50,696 nucleotides of DNA. It comes from CBDUXT01 sp965371245 (lineage in GTDB: Bacteria > Planctomycetota > Phycisphaerae > UBA1845). Every line of letters begins with the position of its first letter. Within the stretch, counting starts at the first letter, position 1. The stretch is taken from contig CBDUXT010000037.1 in NCBI GenBank assembly GCA_965371245.1, positions 1-50,696 on the forward strand, written 5' to 3'. The position numbers and the translations under genes are program-made. The notes beneath the pieces were generated by a model, which was not told where the DNA came from, did no database searches, and saw only the letters and a program-made list of their open reading frames with translations. Of the stretch, positions 45,419 through 50,696 are shown piece after piece.

Positions 45419-46142
45419 TTATACCGTCGCTCCCGCGAACTCGAATTTGCCCTGCCGCACTTCGGCCTCGACGCGGTGGCAGGCGATGTCGAAATACTTG
45501 GGCTCGATTTCGATGCCAATACACCGCTTGCCGAGCCGCTCGCAGGCGGCTGCGACCGGACCGCTACCCATGTACGGGTCTAAGATCGTGTCGAATTCGG
45601 CGAGCCATCGCAGATTCAGCACCCACTGCATGAGCGCGACCGGCTTCTGTGTCGCGTGGTAATTCTGGCCGTGTTCGGACGCCCTCATCATGCCGTTCCA
45701 TAGATGCTCGAATCGGCGGACGCCCTTGACGACGTTCGTCCACGCAAGCTCACACGTCGCCTGATCCAATGTATCGGGGCGACGCTTATCCCACACGAGC
45801 CATCCGGATGATGGCGGCAGCTTGTCCGCGTAATAGTTAGCGCCCCACAGCACGCTCGGAACATTCAGCGCTAGGATCGGCGACGGATTAAACGGCTTAT
45901 CGTCGCCCTCGATAGTGGGGTAATCGTTGCTGTGAGGATCGCGCCATATCGGCTTCCCCAAATCTCGGCAACCCGCCAACCTGCCACGCCCACGCGAACG
46001 GTAATCGACCGGGTGCCCGATACCATACGGAGGATCAGTTACCACCGCATCCACGCTCCCCGCTCCCCGCCTCCAGCGTCGGCAGCACCTCCCGGCAATC
46101 CCCGAGAATCAGCCGATGCGGCCCGATAAGCTCCTCACTCAT
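45419..46142 (-). pseudogene. Frameshifted DNA N6/N4 methyltransferase, beta class
   Basis: ATG 46142 overlaps the upstream stop and reads SEELIGPHRLILGDCREVL, a normal start for phage methyltransferases, but this frame stops at about 46037. The body continues in another frame as DAVVTDPPYGIGHP (motif IV DPPY) to LDPYMGSGPVAAACERLGK (motif I) and HATQKPVALM. The break is caused by two tandem copies of GCGGGGA (46068-46055); one copy restores AGSVDAVVTDPPY. A GTG at 46054 could start a protein lacking 26 residues and keeping all catalytic motifs (211 residues), so activity may survive. Substrate is adenine N6 or cytosine N4; target unknown. Confidence 0.85.
46055..46068. repeat. Tandem 7-bp duplication in methyltransferase
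   Basis: Plus strand GCTCCCC occurs twice back to back. The second copy shifts the methyltransferase frame. Copy numbers of 1 or 4 would be in frame, so slippage could switch the gene. An assembly error is less likely at such a short repeat. Confidence 0.9.
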
Positions 46143-46381
46143 CGTAGCCCTCCAATGGCCACGGCCAGCGGAATCGCTAGCTTGGCACCTGCGATCCGCT
46201 CAGTGCTGCAATCTGCGCGATCGGCCTCGCTGCGTAGGACCAAATACAGCGATCTCGGAATCGGTACGGACGCGCTGGGGCTCATATAGCGCGGAGCCCG
46301 ACTGTCACCAGCCGAACCCCGCGCCGGACAGAGTGCCCCAGAGGGGCTGTTAGTTTGATACGGGCTCCGCTCCTCAGTCAT
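46139..46381 (-). CDS. Unknown 80-residue protein
   Basis: The product starts MTEERSPYQTNSPSGAL and is serine/proline-rich, with a more ordered end (PRSLYLVLRSEADRADC, then AKLAIPLAVAIGGLR). The first half is low-complexity and the DNA there resembles the stretch around 46470-46520, so duplication may have shaped it. It is coupled by ATGA to the methyltransferase. Confidence 0.5.
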   Translation of the reverse strand: MTEERSPYQTNSPSGALCPARGSAGDSRAPRYMSPSASVPIPRSLYLVLRSEADRADCSTERIAGAKLAIPLAVAIGGLR

Positions 46382-46676
46382 CGCAGCCCCCAATCGCGAG
46401 CGGGCCGAGCGTTCGGGCCTTTGTGGGGGGTGGGACGTTGCCTAGCCCGTCGCTTCAGGGAAACGGAGGATCGAAAAGCGCGGAACCCGGCCCAGGAGAA
46501 CCGAGCCCCGCGCCGTGGAAAGAAGCATCGCCGGGGTTGGAATCGAACCAACGAAGGCTGGGTTATGGGCCCAGCGTGAATCCAATTCTCCCGGCAGTTT
46601 GTGATAGGCTGGGCGGATTTGAAGCCCACACGGACGCCCGCTGCGATTCGTGGGGCATTCTGGCGCGTCTGCTTCG
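46382..46676 (-). other. 295-bp tRNA-bearing gap
   Basis: Besides the tRNA at 46528-46596 I see no convincing gene. One minus frame (46378-46680) is open from a GTGA overlap to an ATGA overlap and reads through the tRNA, but its product is arginine-rich and has no fold features. Sequence near 46465-46520 resembles 46295-46335 in the neighbouring gene. Confidence 0.5.
46528..46596 (-). tRNA. tRNA-Met-like (CAT), initiator-type anticodon arm
   Basis: A 69-base fold: acceptor TGCCGGG/CCCGGCG with a U1-G72 pair, short D-like hairpin GAAT-TGG-ATTC, anticodon arm GCTGGG-CCCATAA-CCCAGC with CAT, a 5-base variable loop, T-arm GTTGG-TTCGATT-CCAAC, discriminator A. CCA is not encoded. Three G:C pairs close the anticodon loop, as in initiator tRNAs, and base 33 is C instead of U, as in eukaryotic initiators. 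The D-arm is about four bases short. It could decode Met, serve initiation, or be a degenerate relic or attachment site. Confidence 0.7.
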
Positions 46677-46928
46677 TCACGTCTCACCTCGCTTTCCCGG
46701 TTTAGCCGCGTCGGCGGGCGGTGTCAAGCCCGCTTCGCCGCGCAACCGCTCCAACCACGGATCAGGCCCCTTAGTAAGCTCCCCCGCCCACCGCACAACG
46801 CACGCGCCATCGGCCGTTGTCACCCAGTAGTCATCAAGGCCGCCCAATATCAGCACAAGAAGCGACCGCAACCTATCAATTTCGCGCAACAGCCTCCGCC
46901 TATCAGACATTTCTCCAAGCGTTAGCAT
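46677..46928 (-). CDS. Small helical protein with shared C-terminus
   Basis: The product is 83 residues (MLTLGEMSDRRRLLREIDRL, then LLVLILGGLDDYWV). It is helical and its C-terminal GLTPPADA is encoded by 23 bases identical to those ending the neighbouring 46922-47137 gene. Unknown function. Confidence 0.6.
   Translation of the reverse strand: MLTLGEMSDRRRLLREIDRLRSLLVLILGGLDDYWVTTADGACVVRWAGELTKGPDPWLERLRGEAGLTPPADAAKPGKRGET
46706..46728. repeat. 23-bp direct repeat, copy 1
   Basis: These bases are identical to 46939-46961. Both encode the LTPPADA segment at the C-terminal end of adjacent small genes, so this is a trace of tandem gene duplication or recombination. Confidence 0.9.
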
Positions 46929-47137
46929 TGCGTGCCCTCCGCGTCGGCGGGCGGTGTCAAGGCGTTTTCGGGTGCTGGCACCATGTTCGCTACGCGCTCG
47001 ATCCGCTTCGCGGTTGTGGCGATCTCTCGCTTCAGCCGATCCAGCTCGGCCAGCAACTCCATTACGATCTCGTGGCCAGCGACGCTAAGCCAAGCGGCCT
47101 TGTCCCGCATCTCCGCGATCCGCTCGTTACTCAACAT
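46922..47137 (-). CDS. Small coiled-coil protein
   Basis: The product is 71 residues: MLSNERIAEMRDKAAWLSVA, then LLAELDRLKREIATTAKRIE, a coiled coil, ending LTPPADAEGTQC. Overlaps neighbours by 11 and 7 bases. Unknown function. Confidence 0.6.
   Translation of the reverse strand: MLSNERIAEMRDKAAWLSVAGHEIVMELLAELDRLKREIATTAKRIERVANMVPAPENALTPPADAEGTQC
46939..46961. repeat. 23-bp direct repeat, copy 2
   Basis: Identical to 46706-46728; see that entry for the shared C-terminal coding. Confidence 0.9.
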
Positions 47138-47399
47138 GAACTGCCTCGAATACGGCCTCTTTCAGAATCAGGGTTCGCGTCCCCGGCGGCAACGCCAGCC
47201 AGAAACAGTCACCGCCGCCACCCGCCGGTGAAAGTTTGTAGCAGAAAAATCGCCCATTACGGTCTTCGCTCTTGTAGTCCACCAGCAAGGCGCCGTGCTT
47301 AGGGTGCTCCACAAAGTCCAGCAGCTCTGCCGGCGGGCGCCTGAAGCTGCCAACAGGTGTCGCAGTGATGGTGATTTTACAGGTTGGGTGCCGTTTCAT
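47127..47399 (-). CDS. Unknown 90-residue protein
   Basis: With GGAG before ATG 47399, the protein begins MKRHPTCKITITATPVG and is beta-rich (HGALLVDYKSEDRNGRFFCY, DCFWLALPPGTRTLIL). No family recognised. Confidence 0.6.
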   Translation of the reverse strand: MKRHPTCKITITATPVGSFRRPPAELLDFVEHPKHGALLVDYKSEDRNGRFFCYKLSPAGGGGDCFWLALPPGTRTLILKEAVFEAVHVE

Positions 47400-47430
47400 T
47401 TGGTTTCTCCGTTCGTGATCGACTTGTCAC

Positions 47431-47862
47431 TCAGCATGGCTCGCCTCCCGCCAGCTTGTACCCGCACAACTTCATAATCTCGCCGACGTTGTGCATGGTA
47501 ATCAGCGCGCCGTTAATCCTCCCTCTCGATTCCATCATCAGCCGCGCAGTTGCCTGCACGCTGCCGTCCACTTTGGCGACCTCCTTCTCGTGCGCCATGA
47601 TCCAAGCCCTCAATTGATCCCACCCGCGGCCGTTCGGAAGAAGCCCACTGGCTTTCACGTCCGGTGCCCAGCCTTCGTAGCGCATCGTGTTGCATTTTTC
47701 TTTCACGGCGTTAAACACCTTTGAAACAAGGGCTGCTCCGACTGGTGGGCTGATCCTGACTGCTATGTCGTAGAATGCCGCGCCTTCGAGCCACAAGTCG
47801 AAATCGTTAGCGCTGAGATACCTCTCAATGCGAGTTCTTTTTGCAACATCAACCTTGAACAT
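47431..47862 (-). CDS. Unknown 143-residue protein
   Basis: ATG 47862 has GGAG 7 bases upstream and starts MFKVDVAKRTRIERYLSAND. The protein is helical (ISPPVGAALVSKVFNAVKEK, QLRAWIMAHEKEVAKVDGSV). No domain recognised. Confidence 0.6.
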   Translation of the reverse strand: MFKVDVAKRTRIERYLSANDFDLWLEGAAFYDIAVRISPPVGAALVSKVFNAVKEKCNTMRYEGWAPDVKASGLLPNGRGWDQLRAWIMAHEKEVAKVDGSVQATARLMMESRGRINGALITMHNVGEIMKLCGYKLAGGEPC

Positions 47863-48808
47863 CGCTCGTCTCCAGCGTGGCAACCCGCGCCTCTACCGCG
47901 TCAAGCCGCTGGCTATTAGTCAGCGGGTTCGGTATCGGCTCCGGCTTCAACTTCGCGAGGTCGGCGGCGACTGTTTCAATTGGACGTGGCCCGCCGCCAT
48001 CCGGTACGCGGTGGTCGGCATATATCAGGATGCGGCGGCTGGTGGCTGCAAGGTCGGCTATCGAAGCATAGTTGAAGCCATCCGCCTCGCCGTCCGCCGC
48101 GAATATCCATTGCATCGCCGCGTGCTCGATCGTCACTTGGCCTGAGCGATCATGGCCGTAGCTGGGCGGCACGGCGATCCGCTGCGAGGCTGCGAAACCA
48201 GGCGCTTGTCCAATCTGCGAGTAGAGGTGGCTGTCGCTGGAGACACAGCCGGGCACGATATAGCGGGGAAACGAATCGCCTGCCAGTGTCACGGCCTGCT
48301 CCATTGCCTGCACAAGCGGAGGGCCAACTGCATCGTGAATGTCCGACCGCTCGCGGATTATCCGATAGATCGTCGTCGGCTGGTCGTACTGAGGCTTCTC
48401 GGGCTCCATGTTGAACGCGGCCTTGATGCCGAACAGGCCGGCCTCTTTCTCCAGCAGATCGAACCGCTTATGGTAAAACCCGGCATCGAACATGTGGTCG
48501 TTCGGCTCCTGCCCTGGCAGATCCGGCCAGAGTGAACGCAGCAGGATCGGCTCGGCGCTGTGCTCGCGGCAGACGACGATCGCCTGCCGGGCTTCGCTCT
48601 GACGGTGGTGCGCGTCGCTGTATCTCTGCTCGCCATGGTGCAGGTCAATGAACGGGTAACGATACGATCCCTTGCCGCGCAGCAACACCTCGCTGAGCAC
48701 GCCGCTCGACAGGGCCGTCCGCAGGATGTCGAGATCCATGTCGTCAAACAACGGCCACCAGAAAATGTGGGTCGAATCGCTACCGCGTAGGCTCGCGTCA
48801 GTTTTCAT
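47849..48808 (-). CDS. Unknown 319-residue protein
   Basis: It begins MKTDASLRGSDSTHIFWWPL. The body has alternating helices and strands (YRYPFIDLHHGEQRYSDAHH, AIVVCREHSAEPILLRSLWP, GIKAAFNMEPEKPQ, RYIVPGCVSSDSHLYSQIG), possibly a TIM-barrel-like hydrolase with acidic residues at strand ends, and a C-terminal coiled coil (SQRLDAVEARVATLE). If the phage has a lysis enzyme it could be this one, but no endolysin motif is visible and nothing proves it. Confidence 0.55.
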   Translation of the reverse strand: MKTDASLRGSDSTHIFWWPLFDDMDLDILRTALSSGVLSEVLLRGKGSYRYPFIDLHHGEQRYSDAHHRQSEARQAIVVCREHSAEPILLRSLWPDLPGQEPNDHMFDAGFYHKRFDLLEKEAGLFGIKAAFNMEPEKPQYDQPTTIYRIIRERSDIHDAVGPPLVQAMEQAVTLAGDSFPRYIVPGCVSSDSHLYSQIGQAPGFAASQRIAVPPSYGHDRSGQVTIEHAAMQWIFAADGEADGFNYASIADLAATSRRILIYADHRVPDGGGPRPIETVAADLAKLKPEPIPNPLTNSQRLDAVEARVATLETSDVQG

Positions 48809-49562
48809 CGGTTTTCTCCGGTTCGGGTTTCGCGGACAGGGCGGCTCGTGCAAGAACACCGCCATCTTTATTGATGCCCGATTTCGGTAGAAAAAAGGCG
48901 CGGCACTGCGTCATATATCCATCGTGATGATCCCAGCTTTCGGTGTCGCCATAAACTTCTAGCGCTTCCCGCAGCCGCTCGTCCTTCGCCTCACACGATT
49001 CAATTAGCACCGCCAGCGCATCGAGAATCGGGTCATCGGGCACGTCCGCGTCGAGCCGTTGGCAAAGCTCATCGATTCGCGTCCGCGTCGCATACTTGCT
49101 GTGCCAACCGTCGCCTTTCGGCAACTCGATAAGGCGCAGTCGTCGGCGACAGTCCCGCACCTCGCGCGCGAGGATAGGTGCGTCGTCGTAGACCTGCTTG
49201 ATAAATTCTGGCGGAGGCGTTCCTTCTGGGCAACCTTGCAAAACTCGGTCGGCAGCCACGGCGGCGGGGTCGTCAGGCATCGCGGCCCGCACACACTCGC
49301 TATCAGGCAGCTCGAAGTCACTGAAAACCAAATCTTCGGATCGCTGCGCCTCAATGTTCACCTGAGCAATGAGCATATTCCCGATGCCCTGAGCGTGCGC
49401 GCGCATCGATTCGGGCACCAGCCGAAGCGGAATCTCAACCTCCGCGCCCGGGTGCCACTGGCCCATAATAACCCTGATCGCGGGGCCGCCCGCTGCGTGC
49501 TTTACGCGCCTGATTGTCATAATCGTGCGGTAGGTTTTTACGGCGGGCTCGTCAGCCATCAT
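48798..49562 (-). CDS. Unknown 254-residue protein
   Basis: Starts MMADEPAVKTYRTIMTIRRV. N-terminal third is beta-rich (AIRVIMGQWHPGAEVEIPLR); middle and C-terminus are helical (ILAREVRDCRRRLRLIELPK, DALAVLIESCEAKDERLREA). An internal MPDDPAAVAAD echoes the start of the 49842 gene (MLDDPAAAAAD), suggesting a fusion or duplication. No function recognised. Confidence 0.6.
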   Translation of the reverse strand: MMADEPAVKTYRTIMTIRRVKHAAGGPAIRVIMGQWHPGAEVEIPLRLVPESMRAHAQGIGNMLIAQVNIEAQRSEDLVFSDFELPDSECVRAAMPDDPAAVAADRVLQGCPEGTPPPEFIKQVYDDAPILAREVRDCRRRLRLIELPKGDGWHSKYATRTRIDELCQRLDADVPDDPILDALAVLIESCEAKDERLREALEVYGDTESWDHHDGYMTQCRAFFLPKSGINKDGGVLARAALSAKPEPEKTDEN

Positions 49563-49842
49563 CTATCTCCTTTACGCACGCATCGACTTCGGCCTCACTG
49601 ATGTCTTCGCCGTAGAACTCTCGAAAGTCGCGCGCGTTGCGTTTCAGTTCGGCCAGCAGCCTGAGAAGGCGGTGGCGGTAGCCCGATTCTTTCTGCACCG
49701 CGCGGGCGAGGGACAAGAAGTGGTTGCGTTCTATCGCCCGCAATGTCGCCAGTAACGAGCTAGCCATCGCGCTGGACGCCTTGATAAACTTGGCATGCAG
49801 TTGGATATAGTCAGCAGCCGCGGCGGCGGGGTCGTCGAGCAT
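49552..49842 (-). CDS. Unknown 96-residue helical protein
   Basis: Begins MLDDPAAAAADYIQLHAKFI. All-helical with SLLATLRAIERNHFLSLARA and an acidic end (SEAEVDACVKEIDDG). Overlaps neighbours by 32 and 11 bases. Its first 11 residues resemble an internal part of the next gene. Confidence 0.6.
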   Translation of the reverse strand: MLDDPAAAAADYIQLHAKFIKASSAMASSLLATLRAIERNHFLSLARAVQKESGYRHRLLRLLAELKRNARDFREFYGEDISEAEVDACVKEIDDG

Positions 49843-50023
49843 CGTCGTTCTCCTTCGCGGCCGTGGCCGGCAGGATCGGTATTAGCTGAAGGTGTAGCCC
49901 AATCGCGTTCGCGATGGTTCGCATTTTGGGGGCGTGGTCTTCGCAGACTCCAACCTCGTCGTCGCCAGGCCAAGTGAACCGATACGCGGCCGGGCACTTA
50001 CAGCCCTGTTGATTGCAGTCCAT
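49811..50023 (-). CDS. Small Cys-containing protein
   Basis: Begins MDCNQQGCKCPAAYRFTW, with GVCEDHAPK later, a Cys/His set that can hold one zinc (C3, C8, C10, C27, H30). The start DCNQQGCKCPA...C..H is a small zinc domain found in phage proteins. The rest is a helix and basic tail. Confidence 0.6.
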   Translation of the reverse strand: MDCNQQGCKCPAAYRFTWPGDDEVGVCEDHAPKMRTIANAIGLHLQLIPILPATAAKENDDARRPRRRGC

Positions 50024-50165
50024 CGTCGCTCTCCAGTTTCGCTTGTTCCATTTGCTCCCACACCACCGCCGCCCACTTCTGCAAGTCGGCGACCGGCACG
50101 ATCGGGTATTGCTGCGCGGGCGGCTCCGGCTCCATGTACGGAAACATCGTCGGCGTGTCGGTCAT
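49998..50165 (-). CDS. Unknown 55-residue protein
   Basis: ATG 50165 overlaps the upstream stop by ATGA. The protein (MTDTPTMFPYMEPEPPAQQY, then VADLQKWAAVVWEQMEQAKL) has a proline-rich lead and one helix. Unknown function. Confidence 0.55.
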   Translation of the reverse strand: MTDTPTMFPYMEPEPPAQQYPIVPVADLQKWAAVVWEQMEQAKLESDDGLQSTGL

Positions 50166-50374
50166 TGTCTCAGCCTCAGCTCTGCGTCGCGAATCTTCTG
50201 GATCGCCGCAAGCGCCGCGTCGTCCGGTGTTGCTCGGCTCGCGCGGTAGACGTGGCCGTTGTGCCGGATGCAGCATTCGTGCCGTCGAAGTGTGCGCCCT
50301 TTACGGGTGCGTCCATTGGCGACCCGCATCGACCAGAAGTGATATGCTTCCAGTTGATCTGCCCAAGTGCTCAT
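50162..50374 (-). CDS. Small basic protein
   Basis: 70 residues, ATGA overlap with the junction gene at 50374. Sequence MSTWADQLEAYHFWSMRVAN, then GRTLRRHECCIRHNGHVYRA, ends in a helix (ALAAIQKIRDAELRLRQ). Possibly nucleic-acid binding; unproven. Confidence 0.6.
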   Translation of the reverse strand: MSTWADQLEAYHFWSMRVANGRTRKGRTLRRHECCIRHNGHVYRASRATPDDAALAAIQKIRDAELRLRQ

Positions 50375-50696
50375 GCCGTTGCCCTCGCTTTCGCGGCCAT
50401 CACGAAATACCGCCGCACGATGTCGTTGAACTTGCGATTAACGGTAGCCAGGTAGTGCCGCTGGCGGTACTCACGTCTACACGCGCCCGGATTGCCGCAC
50501 ACACCAAACGAGTTTCGGTCCTGTATCGGCACTCCGCATAGACGGCATGTCCGGTTCAATCGATATTGCCGCGCTGGCTTTGTGCCTTGCTCGTAGAACG
50601 CAACGGATGCATTGAATCCATGGCGGGCGACATGGCCGCTGACAGCCTGCACTGTCACCCCAGCCGACTCAGCCAGCATGCGTAGCGGCCGCGGGA
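50371..50696 (-). CDS. 3' part of junction-spanning Cys-rich protein
   Basis: This is the C-terminal part of the protein that starts at 377. The frame enters at the right end (the last 55 bases repeat the left end) and runs to the stop at 50371. It holds the helix-turn-helix-like stretch and a zinc pair set (TCRLCGVPIQDRNSFGVCG then GAC) and ends with a basic helix (RKFNDIVRRYFVMAAKARA). Length of the joined protein is 215 residues. Confidence 0.8.
   Translation of the reverse strand, partial: PRPLRMLAESAGVTVQAVSGHVARHGFNASVAFYEQGTKPARQYRLNRTCRLCGVPIQDRNSFGVCGNPGACRREYRQRHYLATVNRKFNDIVRRYFVMAAKARATA
50642..50696. repeat. Terminal direct repeat, right copy (circle overlap)
   Basis: Identical to bases 1-55. 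Removing one copy gives a 50,641-bp circle. Confidence 0.95.

Noticed and set aside
46378..46680. 100-codon minus frame containing the tRNA
   Set aside because: The product is arginine-rich without fold features, and the same DNA folds as a tRNA. Kept only as an observation about overlaps.
1..50696. CRISPR array, integrase, transposon or ParAB genes
   Set aside because: I read both strands for regularly spaced repeats, tyrosine/serine recombinase motifs, DDE transposases, deviant Walker A ParA and ParB boxes, and saw none.

Overview
This window is one complete tailed-phage genome of the siphovirus type, assembled as a circle. The first 55 bases recur exactly as the last 55, and one gene runs across the join in frame (start at 377, stop at 50371), so the real molecule is about 50,641 bp and the linear ends are arbitrary. 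It is GC-rich. Essentially every gene I can support is on the minus strand, packed with ATGA, GTGA, TGATG or TAATG stop-start overlaps. The host cannot be named. A bacterium with a canonical ParABS system is suggested by a parS-like palindrome, and three good promoters place the predicted transcription start on the ATG, so the host probably translates leaderless mRNA.

Reading with transcription, from right to left. Positions 43,721 to 50,696 and on through the circle join to 1: small accessory genes, a zinc-binding DNA-binding-type protein across the join, a CAT-anticodon tRNA (46,528-46,596), a DNA adenine/cytosine-N4 methyltransferase disrupted by a 7-bp tandem duplication, and a cluster of envelope-targeted small proteins (holin-like, lipoprotein, Tat-signal protein, one-helix protein) that may be the lysis cassette, though no endolysin is recognisable. 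Positions 43,543-43,720 hold a terminator-like structure and a candidate cos/late-promoter region.

Positions 43,542 to 14,935: the late module in classical lambda-like order. It runs small terminase, large terminase (gpA type, with an inserted block that carries an overlapping out-of-frame gene), gpW-like protein, portal, HK97-type protease, decoration protein, major capsid, a beta-helix protein, connectors, major tail protein, tape measure, distal tail proteins and a beta-helix tail spike.

Positions 14,934-14,795: an intergenic hub with a GC-rich terminator-like inverted repeat, a parS-like site and a strong promoter. Positions 14,794 to 3,668: the early region, with a small Cro/CI-type regulator, an operator with two 9-bp repeats, many small proteins, a structured tRNA-like region (9,083-9,274), and a recombination set (RecE-like exonuclease, putative ssDNA-binding protein, SbcC-like ATPase). 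A terminator-like inverted repeat (3,596-3,660) is followed by another promoter, which drives a second early unit: replication initiator, ASCH-like protein, PD-(D/E)XK nuclease, cytosine-C5 methyltransferase and a winged-helix protein.

No integrase, DNA polymerase, helicase, ParA or ParB was recognised. Replication probably borrows the host replisome. The parS-like site with no ParB gene suggests the phage may use the host partition machinery, perhaps as an extrachromosomal prophage; that is inference.
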